From Fervidifonticultor_A sp037443565 (GTDB taxonomy: Bacteria; Sysuimicrobiota; Sysuimicrobiia; Sysuimicrobiales; Humicultoraceae), in the NCBI GenBank assembly GCA_037443565.1, contig JBBIOB010000027.1, positions 1-36,589 on the forward strand: a stretch of 36,589 bases of DNA. The letters run 5' to 3'. Positions 8,069-18,432 of the stretch are shown one piece after another. The position numbers and the translations under genes are program-made. The first letter of the stretch is position 1, and each line of letters starts with the position of its first letter. A model generated the notes under the pieces. It saw only the letters and a program-made list of their open reading frames with translations. It had not been told where the DNA came from and did no database searches.

Positions 8069-9262
8069 TCAGGGTGGAGTCCCCGGGGGCGCATCGCCCC
8101 GCACCGGCGGGGTCGGGCCCAGCACGGTCCAGAGCATGTCCGCCAGCCGGCGCATGGCCCGCACGTCGTGGGTCCGGATCAGATTCGCGCCGGCCAGCAC
8201 CCCCAGTGCGACCACGGCCATGGTGCCTTCGAGCAGCTCCTCGAAGGGCAGGCCGAGCAGGTCACGGATGAAGTTCTTCCGCGACGCCGCCAGGTAGATC
8301 GGCAATCCCAGCCCCCGAAACTCGCGGAGCCGCCGCACCACCGTCACGTCGTGCGCGGGCTGCTTGCCGAAGCTGAGCCCCGGGTCTACGACGAGCGCCT
8401 GGCGGGGCACCCCGCGCGCTTCGGCGCGGGCCGCCTGCCCGGCCAGGAACGCGTAGACCTCGTCCATGACGCGCACGTACTGCGCGTGGGGATCAGCCAG
8501 CTTCGGCCGCAGCCGCATGTGGGTGATGATCAGGGCGGTGCCCGCCGCGGCCGCCACCGACGCCAGGCGCTCGTCCGCCAGTCCGCTGATGTCGTTCACG
8601 ATCGACGCGCCGGCGTCGATCGCGGCCCGGGCCACGGCGGGCTTGTAGGTGTCGATGCCCACGGGAAGCGGCAGGCGGCTGGCCGCCTCGATCACCGGCA
8701 CCACACGGCGGATCTCCTCGTCGTCCGAGAGCACCGGCGCAGACGGCCGCGCGGTCTCCCCACCGACTTCGACGATGTCGGCACCTTCGCTGACCATCTC
8801 CTCCAGCCGCGCGGTCGCCCGCTCGAGACCGAAGTACCGGCCGCGATCGTAGAACGAATCCGGGGTGGCATTGAGGATGCCGACGATAAGTGGCCGGCCG
8901 GCCATCGGCAGCCGACGCCCGCGGGCGACAAGATCGGGAGGCGGCGTCTCGGAGCGGCGCAGGGCTGTGACGATCGCGGAGGCGACCGGTGGGTCAACGG
9001 CTCCGGCTGCGGCGCCCAGCGCCTCCCGCGATCCGGCCAGGAGCACGTCGGCCCGTCCACCGTGCGCCTTGGCGCACGGCACGGCGACGGCGCGAACCCC
9101 GGTGCCGGCGACCAGCCGCATCAGGCGGTGCGCGTCGTCGACGGCCAGGCCCATCAGCAACACCGCGTGGTCCCGCAGCGCGTCCTCCTCGAGGCTGAAG
9201 CGGGCGGCTGTTTCTCGCCGGTCGTCGGGATGTCCGACCGCCAGGACCCGGGCGGTCATCAT
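8069..9262 (-). CDS. folP: Dihydropteroate synthase with N-terminal extension
   Basis: FolP joins dihydropterin pyrophosphate to p-aminobenzoate. The TIM-barrel domain starts near residue 123 (PLIVGILNATPDSF) and has VEVGGETARP, a NDISG motif, a pABA-site ITHMR, VDPGLSFGK and the C-terminal SRKNFI. At 397 residues it is about 120 longer than common FolP (about 270-280). The extra N-terminal part (1-120) looks like a small alpha/beta domain (LEEDALRDHAVLLMGLAVDDAHRL...); similar extensions occur in some clostridial-type FolP proteins as far as I recall. The start overlaps the ABC ATPase stop in an ATGA, indicating translational coupling, and folE follows. Confidence 0.94.
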   Translation of the reverse strand: MMTARVLAVGHPDDRRETAARFSLEEDALRDHAVLLMGLAVDDAHRLMRLVAGTGVRAVAVPCAKAHGGRADVLLAGSREALGAAAGAVDPPVASAIVTALRRSETPPPDLVARGRRLPMAGRPLIVGILNATPDSFYDRGRYFGLERATARLEEMVSEGADIVEVGGETARPSAPVLSDDEEIRRVVPVIEAASRLPLPVGIDTYKPAVARAAIDAGASIVNDISGLADERLASVAAAAGTALIITHMRLRPKLADPHAQYVRVMDEVYAFLAGQAARAEARGVPRQALVVDPGLSFGKQPAHDVTVVRRLREFRGLGLPIYLAASRKNFIRDLLGLPFEELLEGTMAVVALGVLAGANLIRTHDVRAMRRLADMLWTVLGPTPPVRGDAPPGTPP

Positions 9263-10137
9263 GCCGGCATCTCCGTGGTCTCAGCATCCGGTGTCGCGCG
9301 ACCGGTCAGCGCCAGCACCACGTCCTCGAGTGTGGCCGCTCCGGTGCGAGGTGAGGCACCGACGTGCCGCGCGGCGAGCACGCCCGGCGCGTCGCAGGCC
9401 ACCAGCCGGCCGCGATCCAGGACGGCCACGATGTCACACAGCCGCTCCGCCTCCAGCACGTTATGCGTCGCCATCACGATCGTCCGGCTCCGGATGTCTC
9501 GGATCCCCTCAAGCAGCCGGCGCATCGACACCGCCGCCTGCGGATCGAGCCCGGTCGTCGGCTCGTCCAGGACCAGCAAGGACGGATCGGCCACCAGCGC
9601 CCTGGCCAACGCGAGCCGCTGCCGCATGCCTGTGCTGTAGCGCTCGACAAGATCGTCGGCCCGTTCCTCCAGATCCACGAGCCGGAGCAGGTCATCGGCG
9701 CGGGCAGCGGCCTGCGCGGCCGAGAGATCATACAACGACGCGGCGTACAGGAGGTTCTCACGACCGGTCAGCCGCCAGTAGACGGCGCGCTCGCCTCCGA
9801 GCGCCACGCCCAGACACTGCCGCACGGCCGCCGGATCCTTGCGCGGATCCACGCCCAGCACCTCGACCTCGCCTGCTGACGGCACGAGCAGCGTGCACAC
9901 GATGCGCAGCAGGGTCGTCTTTCCTGCGCCGTTGGGCCCGAGCAGGCCGAACAGCGCCCCCTGCGGGACCGTCAGTGTGACGCGGTCGAGCGCGGTCACG
10001 TCACCGGTCTGGGCCCGACGCCTCGCGGGAAACCTGTGTGTCAGCCCGATGGTTTGGATGGCGGGACGGTCGGCGCTCGGCGCACCGGATACCCGAGGGG
10101 CAGCGCCCTGGCCGCGGGGTGGCTGAAGCTGCGTCAC
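9259..10137 (-). CDS. ABC transporter ATPase, ABC-2 (DrrA/CcmA-like) type
   Basis: This cytoplasmic ATPase of 292 residues has Walker A GPNGAGKTT, signature YSTGMRQRLALARAL, Walker B LLVLDEPTTGLDP and the switch His in MATHNVLEAERL. The YSTGM signature and the C-terminal layout match ATPases that drive ABC-2 exporters (drug, lipid or polysaccharide), not FecE/BtuD importers. No ABC-2 permease is adjacent: the gene overlaps the alkyltransferase fusion by GTGA upstream and folP by ATGA downstream. An N-terminal tail of about 25 residues rich in Pro, Gly and Ala precedes the domain. It is therefore an orphan ATPase here, working with a permease encoded elsewhere or with an unrecognised partner. 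Confidence 0.92.
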   Translation of the reverse strand: MTQLQPPRGQGAAPRVSGAPSADRPAIQTIGLTHRFPARRRAQTGDVTALDRVTLTVPQGALFGLLGPNGAGKTTLLRIVCTLLVPSAGEVEVLGVDPRKDPAAVRQCLGVALGGERAVYWRLTGRENLLYAASLYDLSAAQAAARADDLLRLVDLEERADDLVERYSTGMRQRLALARALVADPSLLVLDEPTTGLDPQAAVSMRRLLEGIRDIRSRTIVMATHNVLEAERLCDIVAVLDRGRLVACDAPGVLAARHVGASPRTGAATLEDVVLALTGRATPDAETTEMPA

Positions 10138-10880
10138 GCGAACAGGGTGGCGAGCGCGCCTTCATCGCGCAGGAGCCTGCGCTTCAGCTCGACACCGCCT
10201 CGGAGCGAGTAGCCGCCCAGGCCGCCGTCGCTGCGCACGACCCGGTGACACGGGATGAGCAACGGCAGCGGGTTGCGCGCGCACGCGGTGCCCACGGCCC
10301 GGGCCGCGCCCGGCTCGCCCAGGGCCAACGCTACCTGCTGATAGGTCCGTACCTGGCCGGCCGGTATGCGCCGCAGCGCGGCCAGCACCTCGCGCTCGAA
10401 GGGTCCGACGCGCGCCAGGTCCACCGGGCCGCGAAAGGCCTCGTGCCGCCGGACGGCGGCGTTCACCGCCTCGGCCAGCCACCGGGGCGGTTCCGCTCGA
10501 TGGACGGGGACGCCGAGGTAGCGCGACGCGTCGCGCTCGAACGCCGCCCCGGACGTGCCCAGGCGCGCGAACGCTGGACCGTCGGGACCGAACGCGACAT
10601 AGAAGGTGCCGAACGCGAGCGGGAAGGCCGCGTACTGGTAGGCCGGCGCGGCCCGGCCCGCGTCACGCCGCCGGCCGCCGCGCGCGGCCGGCGGGCGCGA
10701 AGGGACGCCGTCGGAGCCCGCCGCGCGCCGGGCGAGTGCCTCGAGATCGCGCTCGTCGATCCGAAGCAGCGAGGCCACCGGCCGGCCGTGCCGGGTCACG
10801 ATCACCGGCTCGCCGGCGAGCGCGGCGCGCAGGACCTCGTTGGTGCGGTTCTTCAGGTCGGCGGTCGAGACCAGACGCAT
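10134..10880 (-). CDS. Phd/YefM antitoxin domain fused to O6-alkylguanine-DNA alkyltransferase
   Basis: The 248-residue protein joins two families. Residues 1-50 (STADLKNRTNEVL, EPVIVTRHGRPVASLL) match the Phd/YefM antitoxin DNA-binding fold. An Arg/Gly/Ala-rich linker (about 50-85) follows. Residues about 86-150 resemble the Ogt N-terminal domain and about 165-245 the catalytic domain, with acceptor Cys211 in IPCHRVV and the GGYSLRGG loop. The alkyltransferase half should remove alkyl groups from O6-guanine onto Cys211. The Phd half may bind the inverted repeat at 10891-10918. I chose the ATG at 10878-10880 because GGAGGG lies six bases upstream. It follows uvrC and overlaps the ABC ATPase by GTGA. 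No toxin gene is adjacent. The two halves are in one uninterrupted frame. Confidence 0.9.
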   Translation of the reverse strand: MRLVSTADLKNRTNEVLRAALAGEPVIVTRHGRPVASLLRIDERDLEALARRAAGSDGVPSRPPAARGGRRRDAGRAAPAYQYAAFPLAFGTFYVAFGPDGPAFARLGTSGAAFERDASRYLGVPVHRAEPPRWLAEAVNAAVRRHEAFRGPVDLARVGPFEREVLAALRRIPAGQVRTYQQVALALGEPGAARAVGTACARNPLPLLIPCHRVVRSDGGLGGYSLRGGVELKRRLLRDEGALATLFA

Positions 10881-10890
10881 GGCAAGCCCT

Positions 10891-10918
10891 CCATATAGCA
10901 TGAAGTATGGCTATATGG
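10891..10918. promoter_or_regulatory. Perfect 9-bp inverted repeat, probable operator of phd::ogt
   Basis: CCATATAGC (10891-10899) and GCTATATGG (10910-10918) are exact reverse complements separated by 10 bases, so equivalent points lie about two helical turns apart. The proximal arm abuts the GGAGGG ribosome-binding site of phd::ogt, and AT-rich hexamers that could be a -10 box fall inside it. Phd and YefM antitoxins repress by binding palindromes at their own promoters. It is an AT-rich island in GC-rich DNA. A hairpin role is possible, but no T-run follows it. Confidence 0.65.
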
Positions 10919-10948
10919 TAGTGCGCGCCGGCCGGGGTGTCAAGCGCG

Positions 10949-12841
10949 TCATCGGGGATCGCCTGGAGCCGTCCGGCCCGGCTGGGAATATCTGGAGAGA
11001 TGCTCCGCGACGCGCGCAGCCAGCTTCGCCCCAAGCACCTCGGCCAGGGCCTCGGACGCCGCCGCGCGCACCCCCCGCACCGAGCCGAAGCGCCGGATCA
11101 GTTCGCGCTTGCGCCGTTCGCCGATGCCCGGGATGTCGTCGAGCACCGAGAACACGATCCGCCGCTCGCGCAACCGCCGGCCAGCGGCGTTGGCGAAGCG
11201 GTGCGCCTCGTCCCGCAGGCGCTGCACCAGGTGCAGCGCCTGTGACTCGGCGGGCAGCCGCAGCGGCTCGGGGCGATCGGGCACGTAGAGCGCCTCCTGC
11301 TCCTTCGCCAGACCGGCGGCCGGCACCGACACGTTGTACTCGAACAGCACCGCGAGGGCGGCGTTCAACTGTCCCCGGCCGCCGTCGATGACGATGAGAT
11401 CGGGCAGCACCGCCCACCGGGGTCGAACCGGCTCGCCGGCATCCAGCTTCTCCTGCTCGTCGCGCGCGCGGGCGAACCGCCGGCGCAGCGTTTCCTGGAG
11501 GCTGGCGTGGTCGTCGTTGCTGGCCGCTCCGCGGATCCTGAACTGCCGGTAGTCGGCCTTGCGGGCCAAGCCGCCTTCGAAGACCACCATCGACCCCACG
11601 GCCTCGCCGGCCTGGAAGTGGCTGACATCGTACGCCTCGATCCGAAACGGCGGCGCGGCCAACCCCAGCGCCTCCTGGAGCTCGGCGACGCCCACGCCGG
11701 CCGGCCCGCCCACCTCTCGCGCCCTGGTCTGGTTCAGGGCGAGCAGCGCGTTCTCGCGCGCGAGCTCCACCAGGCGCCGCTTCTCGCCGCGCTGCGGGAC
11801 GAGCACCTCGACCTTCGTCCCCCTGCGCTGCGTGAGCCACGCGGCCAGCACCGCCCGATCGGGGAGCTCGACGTCGGTGAAGAGCTCTTGAGGCAACGTC
11901 GGCAGCTCGGCGTAGTGCCGGGCCAGGGCCTGGGAGAGGATCTCACCGGGGGCCACTCCGCGCGTGCCCGAGACGATCACGTGCTGCTGATCCTGGATGC
12001 GGCCTGATCGGATCGTAATGATCTCGACGCAGGCCAGGTCCCCGGACTGGGCGAGCGCCGCGATGTCGCGGTCCTCCAGCCCCGCGGTCGCGATGCGCTG
12101 CCGCTCGTTGATCGCCTCCACGGCCTGGATCCGATCGCGGAGTTGCGCGGCGCGCTCGAACTGCATGGCCTCGGCGGCCACGGCCATCTCGGCGCGCAGC
12201 TCGTCGAGCAGGTTCGCCTGCCGGCCTTCGAGAAAGAGCGCGGCCTGGCGCACCTGCTCCGCGTAGGCTTCCTGCGTGGCCCCCCAGGCCACGCACGGCG
12301 CGGTGCACAGGCCCATGTCGTAGTCCAGGCAGGGCCGGGGCAGATCGCGGGTGATGTCAATGGTGCACGTCCGCAGCTTGAACAACCGCCGGATCGTGCG
12401 GATCGTTCGGCCGATGAGCTTGGGCTCGTGATACGGATACGGGCCGAAGTACCTGGCGCCGTCGCGCAGCACCTTGCGCGTCATCATCACCTTCGGGAAC
12501 GGCTCGTGCGTCAGCTTGACGTACGGGTAAGCCTTGTCGTCGGCCATCCGGATGTTGTAGGGCGGCTGGTGCTGCTTGATGAGGTTGGTCTCGAGGATGA
12601 GCGCCTCGACCACGTTGGCGGTCACGATCGTGTCCACGTCGGCGATGCGGGGCACGAGCACACGCAGCCGGGGATTCGCCTGCGCGTCGGAGTCCTGGAA
12701 GTACTGCCGGACGCGGGCGCGCAGGGAGGCGGCCTTGCCGACGTAGAGCACCCGGCCGCCGGCGCCCTTCATGAGATAGACCCCGGGCCGGGGCGGCAGC
12801 AGCCTCAGCGTGGTCTGCAGGTTGTGCTCGTCGGCGGTCAC
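10949..12841 (-). CDS. uvrC: UvrABC excinuclease subunit C
   Basis: UvrC makes both incisions in nucleotide excision repair after UvrB has loaded on the lesion. The 630-residue protein has the GIY-YIG nuclease at the N-terminus (PGVYLMKG...VLYVGKA), a UVR domain (about 200-235, AEAMQFERAAQLRDRI) that contacts UvrB, the RNase H-like nuclease with its acidic residues in AYDVSHFQ and IVIDGGRGQL and the His in RDEAHRFA, and a C-terminal helix-hairpin-helix pair (DDIPGIGERRKRELI). All known active-site residues seem present. It starts 46 bases after the uvrA stop, and the phd::ogt operator lies directly behind its stop. Confidence 0.98.
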   Translation of the reverse strand: MTADEHNLQTTLRLLPPRPGVYLMKGAGGRVLYVGKAASLRARVRQYFQDSDAQANPRLRVLVPRIADVDTIVTANVVEALILETNLIKQHQPPYNIRMADDKAYPYVKLTHEPFPKVMMTRKVLRDGARYFGPYPYHEPKLIGRTIRTIRRLFKLRTCTIDITRDLPRPCLDYDMGLCTAPCVAWGATQEAYAEQVRQAALFLEGRQANLLDELRAEMAVAAEAMQFERAAQLRDRIQAVEAINERQRIATAGLEDRDIAALAQSGDLACVEIITIRSGRIQDQQHVIVSGTRGVAPGEILSQALARHYAELPTLPQELFTDVELPDRAVLAAWLTQRRGTKVEVLVPQRGEKRRLVELARENALLALNQTRAREVGGPAGVGVAELQEALGLAAPPFRIEAYDVSHFQAGEAVGSMVVFEGGLARKADYRQFRIRGAASNDDHASLQETLRRRFARARDEQEKLDAGEPVRPRWAVLPDLIVIDGGRGQLNAALAVLFEYNVSVPAAGLAKEQEALYVPDRPEPLRLPAESQALHLVQRLRDEAHRFANAAGRRLRERRIVFSVLDDIPGIGERRKRELIRRFGSVRGVRAAASEALAEVLGAKLAARVAEHLSRYSQPGRTAPGDPR

Positions 12842-12887
12842 ACCGCGATGATACCACGCGGTCCGGCCGGGCCTGCCTGCGGCGCGA

Positions 12888-15797
<2,910 letters not shown>

Positions 15798-15848
15798 GCT
15801 GGAACTCGGTTACCTCAACGTTCGATGATCGGTTTGCCGAGCCAAGAT

Positions 15849-16109
15849 CTAGGACTTGATCCCGAGCCGTCGTTCCACCTGCTCGACCCGCTCTTTGAGT
15901 TCAAGAAACTCGTCACGACGCACAACATCCGTGAGGAGGTACTTCACCTCGGCCAGATCTCGCTCCAGGCGGTCGAATCGTCCATCAACCCCATCAAACC
16001 GCTGCTTGACGTTGTCCCGCAGGCTCGATATCTGATCTCGAACCTCGGTGAACCCGGCCGATACCATTGCTGCCAAGTCATCGATCGAGACCTCATGCTC
16101 GTTCGCCAC
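15849..16109 (-). CDS. Small coiled-coil protein between uvrB and uvrA
   Basis: This frame of about 86 codons encodes an acidic helical protein with no membrane segment. From about residue 25 to the end it is a heptad-like coiled coil (RDNVKQRFDGVDGRFDRLERDLAEVKYLL, split here by DVVRRDEF, then ELKERVEQVERRLG). I chose the GTG at 16107-16109 because a G-run lies upstream at a suitable distance; a TTG at 16124 would add five residues. I recognise no named family, although short proteins of this pattern are common as hypotheticals. It lies 79 bases after uvrB and 51 before uvrA on the same strand, which suggests co-expression with excision repair. A role in repair is inference only. Confidence 0.75.
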   Translation of the reverse strand: MANEHEVSIDDLAAMVSAGFTEVRDQISSLRDNVKQRFDGVDGRFDRLERDLAEVKYLLTDVVRRDEFLELKERVEQVERRLGIKS

Positions 16110-16188
16110 AACCGCACCCCCCAAGCCGCACCCCGTGTATGCCAGCTACGCGGCGTTCGGTGTCCGAGTCCTTCCGAGCACGTGGCCG

Positions 16189-18351
16189 CTAGCGCCGTGG
16201 TCCACCACGGTGTCCTCCCGCCGCTCTCCGACGCGGGCCGCTGCCCCGCCCACTGCGGCCCGCCACCGCCCGCGCGCCCCGGCGCCCCGGCGCAAAGAAC
16301 GGCTCGCCCAGCCCCCTGCGGAGCTCGGTGATCTGATCGCGGAGGACCGCGGCCTTCTCGAACTGCAGCTCGGCGGCGGCCTTCCGCATCGCGCGCTCCA
16401 GCGCCCCGATGGTCTGCTCCAGCTCCGCCGGCGAGAGCATCAGCAGCCGGGCCACGTCCCAGGGGACCTTCGCCCGCTGGGTCTCCGCGAGCTTGATCAG
16501 CTCTTCCGCGGTCAGGATCTCGCCGGACGGCTGGTAGGCCTCCATCTCCTCGGCCACGCCCTGCAGGTCGATCAGGTCGCGGATCGGCTTGTGGATCGAC
16601 TCGGGCGTGATGCCGTGCTCCTCGTTGTACCTGAGCTGAATCGCGCGGCGGCGGTTGGTCTCGTCGATGGCCCGCCGCATCGAATCGGTGACCTCGTCGG
16701 CATACAGGATCACGCGGCCCGAGATGTGCCGCGCGGCGCGGCCCATCGTCTGGATCAGCGCGGTCTCCGAGCGTAGGTAGCCCTCGCGGTCGGCGTCGAG
16801 GATCGCCACCAGCGAGACCTCCGGCAGGTCCAGGCCTTCGCGGAGCAGGTTGATCCCCACAATCACGTCATACGTGCCCAGACGCAGGTCCTTCAGGATC
16901 TGCACGCGCTGCAGCGTGTCGATCTCGGCATGCAGGTAGTGGACCTTGAAGTCGAGCTCCTGCAGGTAGGCGCTGAGGTCCTCGGCCATGCGCTTGGTCA
17001 GCGTGGTCACCAGGGTGCGCTCGCCGCGCTCCACCTGCGCCTTGACCTCGGCGATCAGGTCGTCCACCTGGCCCTTGGCCGGGCGGACCTCGACGTAGGG
17101 GTCCACCAGACCGGTGGGGCGCACGACCTGCTCGATGACCCTGGCGCTGACCTCGATCTCGAACGGTCCCGGGGTGGCCGAGACGAACACCGCCTGGGGA
17201 ATGAGGGCCTCGAACTCTTCCCAGGCGAGCGGCCGGTTGTCGAACGCCGAGGGGAGCCGGAAGCCGAAGTCCACCAGGTTCCGCTTGCGCGACCGGTCCC
17301 CCTCCAGCATGCCTTTGACCTGCGGGACCGTCACGTGGCTCTCGTCCACCACGAGCAGGAAGTCGCGCGGGAAGTAGTCGATCAGGCACCCGGGCCGCTC
17401 GCCGGGATGCCGGCCGTCGAGATGTCGCGAGTAGTTCTCGATGCCCGGGCAGGTGCCGGCCTCGCGCAGCAGCTCCATGTCGTAGCGCGTCCGGAACTCG
17501 AGGCGCTGGGCTTCAAGCAGCTTGCCCTGCGCGCGGAACCAGGCCAGGCGCTCCTGCAGCTCGTCCTCGATCGTCTTGAGCGCGCGCTCGAGGCGCCACT
17601 CGGTCGTGACCCAGTGCTTGGCCGGCCACAGGGCCACGGCGTCCTTGGTCTCGAGGATCTCACCGGTGAGCGGGTCGAGCTCCACGATCCGCTCCACTTC
17701 GTGGCCGAACAGGTCGACGCGCACCGCGCGTTCCTCGTAGGCCGGGAAGACCTCGATCACGTCCCCGCGCGCCCGGAACCGGCCGCGGGCGAAGTCGATG
17801 TCGTTGCGCTCGTACTGGATGTCCACGAGCCGGCGCAAGAGCTCCTCGCGGGTCCGGCGCTCGCCCCGGCGGATCAGCAGCATGACTTCCTTGTAGTCCT
17901 CGGGCCGGCCCAGGCCGTAGATGCACGAGACCGAGGCCACGACGATGACGTCGCGGCGCTCCATCAGCGCCTTGGTCGCGGCGTGCCGCAGCCGGTCGAT
18001 CTCGTCGTTGATCGAGGCGTCCTTGGCAATGTACAGATCGGTCTGCGGCACGTAGGCCTCGGGCTGGTAGTAGTCGTAGTACGAGACGAAGTACCGCACG
18101 GCGTTGTCGGGGAAGAACTCGCGGAACTCGCCGTAGAGCTGCGCGGCCAGGGTCTTGTTGTGGGCGAGCACCAGCGTGGGCCGCTGGGCCTGCTCGATGA
18201 CGCGCGCAACGCTGTAGGTCTTTCCGCTCCCCGTGACACCCAACAGGGTCTGGAAGCGGTTGCCCGCCCGAAGGCTCTCCACCAGACCGGCAATCGCCTG
18301 TGGCTGGTCGCCGCTGGGAAGCAGATCCGTGACCATTCGAAGCGGGGGCAT
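16189..18351 (-). CDS. uvrB: UvrABC excinuclease subunit B
   Basis: UvrB verifies damage and recruits UvrC. The 720-residue protein shows Walker A GVTGSGKTYS (about 38-47), the damage-probing beta-hairpin SYYDYYQPEAYVPQTD, DESHVTVPQ (motif II), the helicase motifs GINLLREGLDLPEV and QTMGRAARH, and a C-terminal UVR domain (about 650-690, AAELQFEKAAVLRDQI) that pairs with UvrC. A basic Arg/Gly tail of about 30 residues follows. The ATG at 18351 has no Shine-Dalgarno sequence, but an extended -10 box stands six bases upstream, so the mRNA is probably leaderless. It is the first gene of the uvrB-coil-uvrA-uvrC run. Confidence 0.98.
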   Translation of the reverse strand: MPPLRMVTDLLPSGDQPQAIAGLVESLRAGNRFQTLLGVTGSGKTYSVARVIEQAQRPTLVLAHNKTLAAQLYGEFREFFPDNAVRYFVSYYDYYQPEAYVPQTDLYIAKDASINDEIDRLRHAATKALMERRDVIVVASVSCIYGLGRPEDYKEVMLLIRRGERRTREELLRRLVDIQYERNDIDFARGRFRARGDVIEVFPAYEERAVRVDLFGHEVERIVELDPLTGEILETKDAVALWPAKHWVTTEWRLERALKTIEDELQERLAWFRAQGKLLEAQRLEFRTRYDMELLREAGTCPGIENYSRHLDGRHPGERPGCLIDYFPRDFLLVVDESHVTVPQVKGMLEGDRSRKRNLVDFGFRLPSAFDNRPLAWEEFEALIPQAVFVSATPGPFEIEVSARVIEQVVRPTGLVDPYVEVRPAKGQVDDLIAEVKAQVERGERTLVTTLTKRMAEDLSAYLQELDFKVHYLHAEIDTLQRVQILKDLRLGTYDVIVGINLLREGLDLPEVSLVAILDADREGYLRSETALIQTMGRAARHISGRVILYADEVTDSMRRAIDETNRRRAIQLRYNEEHGITPESIHKPIRDLIDLQGVAEEMEAYQPSGEILTAEELIKLAETQRAKVPWDVARLLMLSPAELEQTIGALERAMRKAAAELQFEKAAVLRDQITELRRGLGEPFFAPGRRGARAVAGRSGRGSGPRRRAAGGHRGGPRR

Positions 18352-18357
18352 AAGAGT

Positions 18358-18366
18358 AGTATACCA
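18358..18366 (-). promoter_or_regulatory. Extended -10 promoter of uvrB giving a leaderless transcript
   Basis: On the minus strand TGGTATACT (TGn plus TATACT) ends six bases before the uvrB ATG, so transcription should start at or within a base or two of the start codon. No convincing -35 is present, which fits an extended -10 promoter. No SOS-box-like palindrome was seen around it. Confidence 0.6.
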
Positions 18367-18432
18367 GCCGGACGCGCGGCCGCTCCACAGGTGGTCTACA
18401 GGGGCGCGAACGGCCCAGAGGGGTCGGCCCGA

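Noticed and set aside
7568..9640. Plus-strand frame of 690 codons over folE and folP
   Set aside because: Antisense to two well-supported enzymes and without recognisable motifs.
9259..10137. Pairing of the ABC ATPase with the FecCD permease as one importer
   Set aside because: The ATPase signature YSTGMRQRL and overall layout fit ABC-2 exporters; FecCD partners are of the FecE/BtuD type.
10134..10918. Classical toxin-antitoxin module
   Set aside because: The antitoxin domain is fused to an alkyltransferase, and no RelE, Doc, PIN or other toxin-like frame lies on either side.
10891..10918. Intrinsic terminator of uvrC
   Set aside because: The repeat is AT-rich with a 10-base loop and no following T-run, and it adjoins the next ribosome-binding site.
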